This document shows, piece by piece, positions 41,397 through 54,239 of a stretch of 64,000 nt of DNA. Made by a program: the position numbers and the translations under genes. Every line of letters begins with the position of its first letter. Position 1 is the first letter of the stretch. Source of the DNA: Ursus arctos (Eukaryota > Chordata > Mammalia > Carnivora > Ursidae); contig NW_026623067.1 of assembly GCF_023065955.2 (NCBI RefSeq), positions 59,714,444-59,778,443 of the forward strand. The letters are read 5' to 3'. The notes under the pieces were generated by a model. That model saw only the letters and a program-made list of their open reading frames with translations, did no database searches and was not told the DNA's origin.

Positions 41397-41414
41397 TGCA
41401 CGCACGTGTGTGTT
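41364..41414. repeat. (TG)n with alternating purine-pyrimidine extension
   Basis: About 29 bases of pure GT followed by gcgcgtgcacgcacgtgtgtgt, all strictly alternating. Confidence 0.95.
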
Positions 41415-41663
41415 GTGTGGGTACATGTTTTGCACCTGCTAAATGACCAAAACAGGTGTTTCAACTACAACTCCGTGAAACCCAAACAAACAAGTACAGA
41501 CAAGCCTATGAATGAGTAAGTATAAAGTTCTTTTAAGTCACACTCAGGATTGGTATTGTGAACTTACACCTTTCCCTATTCCTTGTTTTATCATAATCAA
41601 CTAAAATAGCTAATTATGCAGATTTGATATCACATGTTTATTTAGTCTACATATCACTTATTT

Positions 41664-41879
41664 AGTTTTTTTGTTAAACATTTTATTTATTCATTTGAGA
41701 GAGAGGCAGACAGAGAGAGCGAGCATGGCGGGGGGGGGGGGGGCAGAGGGAAAAGGAGCAGCAGACTCCTCGCTGAGCAGGGAGGGAGCCCATGCAGGGT
41801 TCCATCCCAGGACCTTGAATTGAGATCATGACTTGAGCTGAAGGCAGATGCTTTAACTGACTGAGCCAACCACGTACCC
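41664..41879 (-). mobile_element. Can-SINE with a 14-G run
   Basis: acattttatttattcatttg start, a G homopolymer at 41730-41743, and a degenerate head gagccaaccacgtaccc. Confidence 0.92.
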
Positions 41880-42408
41880 TTTCTTCACACTTTAAATAAC
41901 AAGAATGTGGCTTATACATTTATATAAGCAATACTTTCTAAAGGCTTATTATTAAATAGCTTCCTATTCAAAAAAATTAAATGATTTACAAATGTTTACA
42001 CTATTAAATTACCCAAATGGCTACAGATGACTACAAAAAATAACACTGAAGCTTCTAAATATTAGGGTTATACGTCCAATATTATTTCAAAAACCTTTTA
42101 TTCAGATCATACAAAACGCATTCAATATGAAGCAAATCCTAAGTAGAAAAATAGAGATTTGTTTTATTTAAAAAAGGGCATATTTTGTTTTAATTAACAA
42201 TGAAGAACATTTGTTGGTATGCCTCTCAACTTGCTAGATGGAGTGCTGCCCAACTCATGAATCATTTAATAAAGCCAATTAGATCTTCCAAAAAAAAAAA
42301 AAATATTCATTATTACAAATTTCCTTAGAACAATCAAGTGTTAGAAAAAAATTATTTCAAAAATTTATATCTGTACTGCTTTAATCTTTACCACCCAAAT
42401 AATGTTCA

Positions 42409-42648
<240 letters not shown>

Positions 42649-44991
42649 CTAATTACATTCTTAGAAGTGTTATACCCAAGAGCAAAAACATGGACATATC
42701 CATTCTGGCTGGGGGGAGACTCCTGTTAAATTTTTATTTTTCTACTCAAATAACTTTTTTGAAGATGTCTCAGATAAAGGGCACAAGAGCATAGTTACCA
42801 AAAAAAAGTTTCATCCAACTATTACTACTAATGAGTTGATTCATAAATATATTTCAAAAAACATAGCTAATATTTTCATCGAATGCTTTGAGTTAGCTTA
42901 ACTAGTGGGAACGTCACCATAAGCACAAAAAAACCCACCAAAATAAGTTTTAGGGAAGGTGTTTATTACTTTTTTCCCTGCCTCCATTATTCAAAAGTAA
43001 ATTCTCATCATGAATAGTTGTAGTTCATTAAATGTGATAAACATAGTTACATTCTATCACAAGATAATGTTAACATTTCCTTCAAAGTATTTCAACTTCT
43101 AACTTTTTAAATGTCTTTGATAATAACAGTCAGGAGAGTTTCCAATGAAAAGCAAAGATAAAATAAACATTACATCAGACCTATGTTAGATAGAAGAAAC
43201 TGCCCACATCAAAAAGTAAACATCTACTGAAAATATCAATTATTTGGTTCAGTCTTTTACATTCTTCATAAGAATATATAAAATGAATATTTTATATCCT
43301 TGATTTTTGTTCAGTAAATGAATTCAAATATGACAGGATCGTATCACATATACCACCTCTTCTTCTACCACAGTATAGAGAGTCAATCAATTTCTTCTTC
43401 TGTGAATAATCTTATTCTCAGAGGGGAGAAAGTCCTCTCTGGTCAATGTAATAATAAACTTATTTGACGAACTGAATCTACATATTGCGCTTCCAAGAGT
43501 TATTATTTATTCTTTCCTCCTTTTAACAGCATCAATCTTTTATGTTCTTATCTGTTTAGCAAAAACACTGTAACTCCACAGTGTTCTTTCGATTAAGGAA
43601 CAGTTTCTCTTTTAAGGTTAAAACAACAAATCATGGTTCTGCCTGGCTGAAGGATATAAGTTAAGCATTTTCTGAATCACAATGTGCTCGACATCATAGT
43701 TCCGACTATGGTGGGAGGTAGAATATAATAGAAAGAAGAAAAAGGAAAATACAAGAATGCATACCCTGCCTTCAGTAATTATGAGTACAGAAACACACAG
43801 ACAACACTTAAACACTCATCAAAACAATAATGACTATAAATTTAATGAAATGCCAAATATTCAAGCCTTAAGAATAGAATCCAGTTACTGAAAGAGGTTC
43901 CTTGGAGGAAGCGAAGAACATACAATATCTGAAGAACCAAGTAAATAATTTAACTGATCAGTCATAGCCGAGAAGTTTTTAAACTTTCACTTCATAATCA
44001 CTTTCATTATATTTCTAGTTACCATTCCTGAAAATGTTGCACAGTTTGTATTGTTTAGTAACCTCATTAAAGCTTTAGAAAATAAAATAAATATTAGTTT
44101 AAAATTTACTAGTTTTTCCAGCAAACACTTTGTTCTCTTTGACATCTTCAAAACCTCACAATCTTCCAGTGAGTACAGTGCCACATTTAAAATATTTCTG
44201 AAAACAGAAGCCCACCACTAGGCTTCCTATGGATATGTGTGACTTAATAAAATCTAAAATCAGTACATAAAATCTGCCAAACTTCTAAATCTGCCAAATA
44301 TACCAATTATGATCTCTTCTCCCTGTTTCAAAGTTCAGAAATGTGGAAAATGTCAAGCTTTTGATAGAGCTGCACAGAAATAGAATAAAATGATAGTCTA
44401 AAAAGCTGGAATTAAAGAATTTGATAACTTCAATTGAATGTCACCCGTGACTATGAGATGCAGTATCTCTATACTTTTACACAGAGATGGTACTGGACAG
44501 AAAATGTACAAAAGGTAGCCAGTTCTACCATCAACAATCTGACAGGTTGGTGGCATAAAAGAGGGATGCACCAATTGTCAGGTGATACGCAGTCCGTAAA
44601 CACAGAAGCCTTGAGTTCCCAAAATGTGTAAAAGTGAGGCAAGCTAAGTCTACAGGGCAAAGAAAATGACAGACTTCTTCAGAGGGTATGTTTCCGAGAA
44701 TACTGAAGTCTAGACAACCAAACTCACAACATGTGTCAACACACATACAACATCCCCCAACATATAGCAGATAATTGCTTGATTCAAACACAACTGCAAT
44801 GAACACAAGTCAGATTACTTTACTCTCCCAAAAACCAAGTTGTGTCCCCACTGAAAATGCATGCTATAGAAGAAAGCCAACAACAGAAAGGAAAATATAG
44901 GGGTACTTTTACCCTGTCAAAATTCATTGTTAGGGACAAAAAAATTTATCAAAAGGTGAAGTGGTACTTATATCTACTGTGTTGGTTTACC

Positions 44992-45352
44992 TTAGTCAGT
45001 TCTTTGGGCTTCTAAAACAAAAATACCATTGGGTAGCTTAAACAGAAATTGCTCACAGTTCTGGAGGCTACAAGTCCAGATCACAGTGTCAGCATGGTAG
45101 GGTGTTTGTGAGGACCCTCTTCCTGGTTTGCAGATGGCTGCCTTCTAGCTGTGTCCTCATACAAAAGACAGACAGCTCTTTGGTCTCCTCATCCCCTCAG
45201 AAGAGTGCCAAGTTCATCATGTTGGCTTCACTCTCGTGATCTTATCTAAACCCAATTATCTCCCAAAGGCCTCACCTCTGAATACAATCACAATGAGAAA
45301 TTAAGCTACAACAATGAATTTTGGGAGGACACAAACATTCAGTCCAAAGCTT
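44992..45352 (-). mobile_element. MaLR (MLT1-type) LTR fossil
   Basis: The reverse-complement counterpart of the element at 23822: cacagttctggaggctacaa, ggctgccttctagctgtgtc, ttggcttcactctcgtgatc and gacacaaacattcagtccaa. Non-coding, ancient, sense to CERT1. Confidence 0.8.
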
Positions 45353-45429
45353 CCACTATCTTTCAAAATAACTTTATACGAACAAGAGGCATAATCCACA
45401 AAGAAAAATAAAGAAAAATTTCCAACTCT

Positions 45430-45619
45430 ATTTATTTATGATTGTATTTATTTATTTGAGAGAGAGAGAGCGTGCACACACGCAAGCGGGAGGAGAGGCA
45501 GAGAGAGGGGGAGAGGGACAAGCAGACTCCCGCTGAGCAGGGAGCCCAACGCTGGGCTCCATCCCAGAACCATGAGATCAAAGTCAGACGCTTAACCAAC
45601 TGAGCTACCCAGGCACCTC
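45430..45619 (-). mobile_element. Can-SINE
   Basis: tatttatttatttgagagag start, gcagactcccgctgagcagg block and gagctacccaggcacctc head. Confidence 0.93.
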
Positions 45620-47134
45620 TTGACAAGATGTAAAAGTGGAATGTGGTAATTGAATTAGCAGGCTTGAGAAAGCTGAAAATTAAATATCTACAAGAAAAAA
45701 GAAATCAAGCCGATTTGTATGCAATGATGGAAAAGCAAGGGAACTGGAGGCATCAAGTAGCCATAAAGGTAAATGCAAGGGTGTAGCTGAAAAGAAAATT
45801 GATCAAGAGTCATTAAAAGATGCAACTAAACCCCTGTAACCCCAAGCATTGGTGACGACTCACCTACCACTGTGCAATATTAGAGGCCCCACCCTTACCT
45901 CTCAGAGAGATGACATCAGACAGGTTTAAGAAGTAGGGACAGTCCTACACAGCAGTGGGTGTGGGGAAAGGAAAAAAAAAGCAGATACGGAAGTATTCAT
46001 ATTAACAAAGTATTCATTTCTTTCCCCTATCTGACTCCCAGAGAGCTAGCACCCACACTTGTTCCTTCTCTCCCCTTCCGCCTGTTGGAAGATTCTTCTA
46101 CGAGAAAATTAAGCAGTCCAAGAAATAAGGCATATAATGATATTTAAGGGTTATACACCCAGGTACTTCATCAGAATGATAGTTCTAAAGCATGAAGATA
46201 AATAAAAATTTACGTTTCAAATCTGGTAGATATGTGTCACCAGAATGAGAGGGTAACAAAGAGAATTAAGAAGCATTTGAGATCCAGGAAAAGCAGCAGC
46301 AAAGGGATTTCCCAGGAAGACAACAAGGAAAATACCAGAAGCAGAGTTACGGAGAAGGTGCAAAAGTCTACATTAGAAAAGTATGACAGGGTGCTTTAGA
46401 AGAGATTTCTCTGGTGGAGGCAAGAGTAGAATGAAAATAATATTTAAAAGGTTAAACTCAGTGGACAGAATTTAAGAAGACTTAGAAATTCAAAGAAAGT
46501 CAACCACATTTTTAACAAACTTTATCATTAATATATAGTAAACTTTATCCATTTGAATCACTGCCACAATCAAGATGGAAAGGTTTTCATTTATGTGACC
46601 CCTTCTAAAGATCCCTCATCCTCTCTATATAACATCCCTTCCTTTGACACCTTCCAGAAATCAGGGATCTGCCTTCACCTGTTATTAGTTTGCATTTTTA
46701 AATAAATTTATGTAAATGAAATCAGTATGTACTCTTTTGTGCCTCAGTGGTTTTAGTCAGTATAACTATATATATATATATAGATATCCATTTTGATGTG
46801 TCTTACCAGTAATTAATTCTTTTTATTGCTGAGAATTATGACTATAACGTATTTTGCTTTTTCACCTGTTGATGAAAAATTTTTTCCACCTTTTTGTTCT
46901 TTTGAAAACCTCTGTTGTGAAAATTCACATCTTCGTATGGATATCTATGTTCACTTCTGACCTAGGAGTGGAATGCCTAACTCACAAAGTAGGTATACAT
47001 TTAAGGAATTGCCAAAAATGGTTGTACCATTTTACATTCTCACCAGCAGTCTATCAAAATCCAGTTACTCCACATCCTTGTTTGGGCTTACTTTTGAAAT
47101 CTACTCTGTTCCACTGATCTAAATGTCTGTTCTT

Positions 47135-47250
47135 GGGAGCACGTGGCTGGCTCAGTCAGTTAGAGCATGCAACTCTTGATCTGCGGGTTGTAAGTTCAAG
47201 TCCCACGTTGGGTGTAGAGAATACTTAAAAATAAAAGCTTTAAAAAAAAC
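47135..47250 (+). mobile_element. Short Can-SINE variant with target-site duplication
   Basis: gggagcacgtggctggctca, gttgtaagttcaagtcccac and A-rich tail. ATGTCTGTTCTT (47123-47134) and ATGTCTATTCTT (47251-47262) flank it. Confidence 0.93.
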
Positions 47251-47637
47251 ATGTCTATTCTTACTCCAAAAATGTTAGATTATTGCTGCCTAATAGTCTT
47301 GAAATCATGTAGTGTTAAATCCTCAAACTTTACCTCCCTTTAAAAAACTGCTTTGGATAATCTAGGTAGTTTGCATTTACTATGTATTTCCAGATTTAGT
47401 ACCAGGTTGTAGTAATTCCACAGGTTTTCCACAGGTTAATATGGGACGGTGTGATCTCTTAACAATATTGACCCTTCCAATCCATGGACATTTCTCCAGT
47501 TATTCACATCTTCTTTATCTCTGCAATCTCATTCAGCCTGTATTATACAGGTACAATGCACAATGACAGAGACTGATTCCTAAGCATTGTGTTTTTTATA
47601 TTACTGTACATGGAATTGTTTTTAAAATCATATTGCT

Positions 47638-47826
47638 GGGGCGCCTGGGTGGCTCAGTCGTTAGGTGTCTGCCTTCGGCTGAGAGTGTGATCCCAGAGTC
47701 CTGGGATCGAGCCCCACATCAGGCTCCTCTGCTGGGAGCCTGCTTCTTCCTCTCTGACTCCCCCTGCCTGTGTTCCCTTTCTCACTGGCTGTCTCTGTCA
47801 AATAAATGAATAAAATCTTAAAAAAC
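47638..47826 (+). mobile_element. Can-SINE with target-site duplication
   Basis: A clear head gggcgcctgggtggctcagt and tail caaataaatgaataaaatct. AAATCATATTGCT (47625-47637) and AAATCTTATTGCT (47827-47839) flank it. Confidence 0.95.
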
Positions 47827-48430
47827 AAATCTTATTGCTTATAGTATATAATACATCTCATGATTGTATATTGACCTTATATTCTACAGTTGTGCAAAAG
47901 TCACTTAGTACTTCTACCAGCTGTTTAAATAATACAATATACCTAAGGAATCTACAAAACATTGATGCATCTGCAAATAGTTTTTCTTCTGCCTTTCTGA
48001 TCTTTATGCCTTTTTATATCTTTTTTCTTGCCATATTCAAATGACTAAGATGTTCAAAACAAGGTTAATGTTGAAGTGGTAAGGGCAGACATCCTTGCCC
48101 TGACCTTAATCTTAGGAGATAGCATAAAATATTTCACCATTAAGTATAATGTTAAACTGTGTGTTTTTGTAGATGCCCTCCATTGGGCTGATTTTCCTTT
48201 CTACTTCTAGTTCCCTAAGAAATTTTTTTTCAATTTAAATGAATGTTTGATTTTGTCAAAAGCTTCTTTTTTTTGCTCTGCATCTACTGAAATTTGTTAT
48301 GAATTCTTGTCTTTAGTTTGTTAAAATGGCAAATTACAGTGACTGATTGAAAACATTAAATTAACCTTGAATTCCTGAGATAAAGTCCATTTGGTCATGA
48401 CATATAATCCTTTTTTTTTCTTTCGTCCCA

Positions 48431-48620
48431 AGGGGGTGCACCATTCCTGGAGATACTACGGTACATGGTCGATGTTTGTATGGATGGAGCAAGCTCCTAT
48501 TCCATCTCTCTGCTCCAAAAATCCATTTACTATATTGTCCTTGGATAGAGGATGTATCAGACATTAAAATGGTAAGAACAGATACTACACATTATCTCAG
48601 CCAAAAAGCTGAGAAGTGAT
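48431..48620 (-). pseudogene. U2 snRNA retropseudogene, full length
   Basis: On the minus strand 190 nt align with vertebrate U2 snRNA from ATCACTTCTC to TGCACCCCCT. The branch-site recognition stretch GTGTAGTATCTGTTCTTA is intact and the Sm-site region GGATTTTTGGAG is present. Differences include apparent CpG decay (CTTCTCAG for CTTCTCGG; GATACATCC for GATACGTCC) and a changed 3' stem. A degenerate A-run follows the 3' end (TGGGACGAAAGAAAAAAAAA) and imperfect duplications flank it, so it is an L1-mobilised retrocopy rather than an expressed gene. The host is an old L1. Confidence 0.93.
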
Positions 48621-49286
48621 ACATAAACCTTTTTATATACATACTGATTTAATATTTTGTAAACAAATATGGTATTTATGTCCACCATAGAGCTGCAATT
48701 TTCTTGTGATGTCCTTAATAGGTTTAGGTTTCACAGTTATGCTGGCAACTAACAAGTGCTGGAAAGACTTTGTAAGATATTGGGACTATTTCTTTGAATG
48801 TATTAAAGAACACACCCGTAAGTCAATGTGGGCACGTTCTCTTGGTGGAGGGGGTAGTAGCAACTTCAGTTTTTTAGACCTTGGCTTATGCAGATTTTTT
48901 GTATCTTAAAAGCATTAAAAGGGAAAAAATAATCCTATAATTACCGATATATATTCACTTTTTCTGATACTCTTCATTAGTTCCTAAAGATCTCAGTTTG
49001 CCTCTGGGACGTACTTCTCTTCAGCCTGAAAAAGTTCCATTAGCATTTCTTGTAGTACAAGTCTGCCCATGTTCTCTTAGTTTTCCTTTATCTAAAAGTA
49101 TTTTTATTTTACTTCATTTCTGAAGAATATCTTCACTGAATACAGAATTCTGGAATGATGTTTTTTTTTTTTCTTTCATTCCATCTTCTGGCCTCCATGA
49201 TCTTACCGAGAAGTGTACAGCAGTTTGAATCTCCCCATTTATGTGTCATTATCTCTAGTTACGTTCAAGATTTTTTTTATCTTTGG

Positions 49287-49489
49287 GGGCGCCTGGGTGG
49301 CTCAGTCGTTAAGCGTCTGCCTTCAGCTCAGGGCATGATCCCAGGGTCCTGGGATCAAGCCCCGCATCGGGCTCCCTGCTCCGCTGGGAGCCTGCTTCTT
49401 CCTCTCCCGCTCCCCCTGCTTGTATTCCCTCTCTCACTGAATGCCTCTCTCTCTGTCAAATAAATAAATAAAATCTTAAAAAAAAAAAG
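49287..49489 (+). mobile_element. Can-SINE, well preserved, with target-site duplication
   Basis: gggcgcctgggtggctcagt head, tail caaataaataaataaaatct and A12. TTTATCTTTGG at 49276-49286 and 49490-49500 is exact. Confidence 0.96.
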
Positions 49490-52400
49490 TTTATCTTTGG
49501 TTTTCAGCAGTTTGACTATGATAGGTTAGGTTTCTGTGTGTCCTGTTGTTTGCTGAGCTTCTTGAATCTGTAAATTTATATTCTTCACCAAATTTTGAAA
49601 AGTTTTACTATAATTTCTTCAAATATTTTTTTCACTTTCTTTTCTTTCCTCTCAAGACTCCCAAAAACCCATTTAATTTTGCTCATTTAAAACAAAAACA
49701 AAAAAAACCCCAAATTGGGTTAAGAATGACTTCTTTTGATCTATATTCAAAATCCTGATTATTTTCTCTGTCACCTTTATCTACTATAAATCCCAGAGAA
49801 TGAATGGTTTTTATTTCAGATGTCATTCTTTGCAATTCTAAAATTCCTATTAGTTCTTTTTATATATTTTCTTTTTCTTGCTGAAATGGCCTACCTTTTC
49901 ATTCATTACAAGCCTGTTTTCTTTTACCTCACCTATTTATAGAACCTTCTTTAAAATCCTTGTCAGATAATTCTAACATCTTGTTCATCTTCAATTTGGC
50001 ATTTGTTTGTGTCTTTTCCCTTGAGAATGTGCTGTGATTTCCTGGCTCTTTGTATGTTGAGTAATTTTGAGTTGACCCTGAACATTGTGAATGTTAGGCG
50101 GTGAACTCTGGATTTTGTTATATTGTTCTGAAAAATACTGTTTTTGTTTCAGCAGGCAATTAACATGCTCAGACCCAAATTGCTAATTCTGTCATGTGTT
50201 TAATGGGCAGCAGCTAGGATCTCAGTTCTGAGTACTTTCACTCTGGCCTGCAACACACACAAATGAGGGGTCAGGTACAAACTTGAGCAGAGTTTTATAT
50301 TCAGAATTTGGGGTTCCCTTTCTCTAGCTCCTTTTTTCTGTATTATCTCCTTACTAATTGCATTCCTTCTCCTGGTACCTACAGGTAAAACAAAACAAAA
50401 AAACAAAAACAAACAAACAAAAAAAATGGCAGGTGTTCTTTAAAGGAGTTTTAGCTCCCCAAATCTCTGCCATGGTGGCAGTTATTCCAATCACATTTCA
50501 GACTACTTTCATCTGCCTCACACATAGATGGTTCAGAAGTCAAGCAGAGATTTGGGTAGAGTTTTTACACAATTTTGAGTTCCCTTTCTCTGGCTTCTCC
50601 TTTGTGGATTCCCTCTTCATTTTCTATCAGCCCTGGTTGTACCAGAACCTTTCTCAGGTTCTGTTGGTCAGAAAGATGCCTGTCTGGTTTTTCTGTTCAA
50701 GTTTTAGCCACCCAGTACCACCACAATGGAGATTTCATCCTTATTCTACTCACTTGCCAAATATCCTGTCCAGAGCTCATGGAAGTCAAAGACTTAAAAT
50801 TATCTAAGCAGAACATCTAACTTTTTTCTTTTCTTTCTTTTTTTTTTTTTACAAACACAAAATACTAAAATTTCTTTGTTCAACCAGGAAGTAATTAAAT
50901 AAACCCTGTCAGATTTCAATAAAATCCATCAAGCAGTGCTCTAAATTACGAGTAAGAGAAAGTGATTCTTGCTAACTTGAGTTTATTTTGAAGGTATCAG
51001 GAAACTCATACAGCTAAGAAATATAAATAAACGAGATAAAAAAAAATGGAAAGGAGCCAGGGGAGACTAAGTAAGAGAATTCTGAGACTATACCACAAGT
51101 GTCATTGGTATGGACAGGGCCTCTTCCTCTTCTGGACCTTGGAAGCCACTACTGGCACTGCTGCTACTAGAAACTGGATGCTGCAGTTCCCAAAATTATC
51201 TTGAGAAAAGTTCCCTGTCTTTGCCTTTCTTTATGATCCTGCTTCACAATCAAGGTAGGGTTGGTGGAGACAAGGGGCAGTAGATGTGGGGTAGGGTAGC
51301 ATATCAGCAGCCTGATTATCTATGCCTAACTCATATGCCCATATACTAATTAATGGGAGCTGATGGGCTGGAGGGATGTTGGGGTGAGAGGGGAAAATGA
51401 GAACCTGGCTTTTGCAGATTCATTTGGAAAACCTTCTCCTCAGACCCATAGTAGGGAATTCTTCAAAAGCTCATCTGATAATGAGCATGCCACTTATTAA
51501 TCATATTGCCTCTCTTAAATCCACCCTTTTATACTGTCTTATGCTACTGCAACTGGGATGCTACAAACTACATTTTCCTCTACTAGCCTCCTTTGTTAGG
51601 TTCTGTCAATAGGGACAACATGCTAGATGGAGACTGGAAGTTAGGAGGAAGGCAGAAAAAAAACTTGTGTTTTTGATTGTATACTGTTTCCATCAACATC
51701 TGTCCAGCAAAAGTCCTTCGTCCTGGCAGGGGCAATCAGTTCCAGTCTCCAGCCTCTTTTAGAACTCCCTGAACCAGCCTCACCTAGCCACCTCAGATGT
51801 ATCAGCATCAACTGTGCAAGGGCCACTTATTAGATATGTCAAGTAGACTCTACAACATTCCCCTTCAAACTGCTAAGATATTAGTACCAACTATACTGGG
51901 TATAATTTTGCTTCTAGATGTCTGCGACTCAGCTGCATGATGCGTTTCCTCTAAGCTTCTGAGATAGCAGATAAACAGTGCATTCCTCTCCAGATGTCTG
52001 AGCCTCAGCTTTGGAAAGTACTAATTAGGCAGTCCTTTCAACTCAGAGGTTTAAGCCTCAGTCCCAAAAGGCTCCTGTGATATTGGCACCAGTGGGCAAC
52101 CCTTTCACTTCAGAAATCCAACTCCCAACTCTGCAGGGCTCTCTCCCCAACTTATATGTTCTGATGACCCCAACTTCATCCCTTTGTTCCTCTGGCCCTA
52201 GGATTTGTACAAGCTGGTCCCTGCAGTTACTACCTATGCACTACCCACATGTTTTTCTTTTGTTCTTTGAGCTCTGAACACTTTCTGCTGAAATACCTAC
52301 AGTGGTTTCTGGTTCCATGAGTGGACCTCTGGATGATGCAATAAGCAGACCAAAAATAGCAAATGTTCATTTCATAATACAGTATTAGATATCCATTCAA

Positions 52401-52639
52401 AAACAGCATTTCCAAAGGTTGGAAATTTGACATCTTAATACGTGGGAAGAAAATAAAGAGGTTACAAAAGCACATGAACAATGTGATCCTAATCATGCCT
52501 GTTGCCTTAAGAGCACTTTAGTATGTACCTATACAACCATATGCGATTAAGGACTGTATATAACAGAGGCCCTGTTTAGCACACCAGTATAAATCAGGCC
52601 GTAGGACAGTGACTTACACTAAACAAACATTTATTTATA

Positions 52640-53300
52640 GAATGTGGAGACTGAAATTCAGAAAACTACCATCCACACAAAAACATGCACACCAGTGTTC
52701 ATAACAGCTTTATTTGTAACAGACCCCAAATGGAAGAAATCCAAATGTTCTTCAACTGGTGAATGGTACACAAACTGTGATACATATACTACTCAGCAAT
52801 AAAAAGGAACAAATTATCAATATACTCAATAGCCTAGTGGGTCTTAAGGAAATCATGCTGAGGAAAAAAAGCCAATCCCAAAAGGTAACACTGTATGATT
52901 CCATTTATATAAAATTTTCAAAATGAGAAAGTTATAGAAATGATGAGAAGATTAGTGGTTGCAGGGGTTAGGGATGAGAGAGTAGCCTGGAGGGAAAGAA
53001 GAGAGAGAGCAGTGACTATAAAGGGGTAGAATGAGGGTTCTTCGTGCTGATGAAACAGTTTTGTATTTTATTTGTAATGGTGGTTACAAGAATCTATGAA
53101 AGTTATAAAACTGTATAGAACTACATACACACACGTGCATGCATACACATGTACACATACAGAAATGAGTACACATAAAAGTGGTAAAATGTGAATAAGA
53201 TCTGTGGGTTGTACCAATGTCAACTTCCAGAAATAAAACCCCTGTGCTCTGTTTTTACAAGTTTCTTTAAGATACAATTATTACAAAATTAAAAGTTGTT
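52640..53300 (+). mobile_element. L1 3' fragment
   Basis: tgttcataacagctttattt, ggaagaaatccaaatgttct, gatacatatactactcagca and gtatgattccatttatataa follow the plus-strand L1 3' order. Confidence 0.8.
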
Positions 53301-53627
53301 TTTAAAATAAAAAGATACCCAACAAAATGTTCAAAGTGGACGATATGAGATTATCATCACTCATGCAGGCTGATGACAGAGGCATTAAAGGAGGCCAGCT
53401 GACTATATTCAGAATCTAACATAAATGGTGTGATCTTGGGAAAGTCCCCACAGTCTAGGGAATGAAAACATTACTATGTAAATGTAGAAACTAGATCCTA
53501 TCAGCACCACAAGACACTGAGTAATGTATCAGTGAACATATCATAATTTATAGGAAGAAATAAATGCTCTGGTAAGCAGACATTTCAATTTTCTGGCAAA
53601 TGCATTCCTTATAAGAATACCACCAGA

Positions 53628-53875
53628 GGGGCGCCTGGGTGGCTCAGTTGTTAAGCGTCTGCCTTCGGCTCAGGGCGTGATCCCAGCACTCTGGGATGGA
53701 GCCCCACATCAGGCTCCTCTGCTGGGAGCCTGCTTCTTCCTCTCCCACTCCCCCTGCTTGACTCTCTCTCACTGGCTGTCTCTCTCACTGGCTGTGTCTG
53801 TGTCAAATAAATAAATAAATAACATCTTTAAAAAAATAAAATAAACTGGAATTTCAGAAGTTAAAAAAAAAAAAA
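53628..53875 (+). mobile_element. Can-SINE with two A-tracts and exact 15-bp duplications
   Basis: A good-quality SINE body is followed by an A-rich tail to about 53845, then 17 unrelated bases (CTGGAATTTCAGAAGTT, 53846-53862), then a second A-run. AAGAATACCACCAGA at 53613-53627 and 53876-53890 is an exact target-site duplication, so the extra sequence lies inside the inserted unit. Confidence 0.95.
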
Positions 53876-54068
53876 AAGAATACCACCAGAAATATCATAT
53901 AATAATCTGAAAGTTTCAGTATCGAATCAAAACAAGGAGAATTAGTTGGAAGATTTTTAGTGGCAAGCAGCATACCAAACTTAATGCAATGTTTTTTCCA
54001 ACTTTCTTTTTAAGTCATAGAACCCCTGTTCTCCTCCCCACCCTCCAAATCTTAACTATAACATTTAC

Positions 54069-54115
54069 CAAAAAAAAAAAAAAAAAAAAGAAAGAAAGAA
54101 AGAAAAAGAAAAAGC
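54069..54115. repeat. A-rich / (AAAG)n simple repeat
   Basis: A run of about 20 A followed by aaag units. Confidence 0.9.
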
Positions 54116-54239
54116 TGATAGGTTAGGGGTTGGAAGGAAAGAAGAGCAAAGAGACACCTGTGCCTCTGATGTGATACCCTGAGAAGTACATCACATCATT
54201 TTAGTGTATTCTGCCAAGAATGCATAACCTGAATCAAAT

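Larger units (their letters stand above)
46505..50140 (-). mobile_element. Old L1 block, reverse orientation, interrupted
   Basis: Reverse-complement L1 blocks run through the region: tttatcattaatatatagta, ttcatttatgtgaccccttc, ttttattgctgagaattatg, tttggataatctaggtagtt, attttgtcaaaagcttcttt, tgatcttaccgagaag and ttgagttgaccctgaacatt. It is interrupted by SINEs at 47135, 47638 and 49287 and by a U2 retropseudogene at 48431. More than one L1 insertion may be present. Confidence 0.7.

Noticed and set aside
48361..48564. 67-codon open frame on the minus strand
   Set aside because: It is the U2 snRNA retropseudogene read as protein.
50358..50807. 149-codon open frame, the longest in the window
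   Set aside because: It starts in an A-rich simple stretch, has no domain or codon signature, and lies within a CERT1 intron next to decayed L1.
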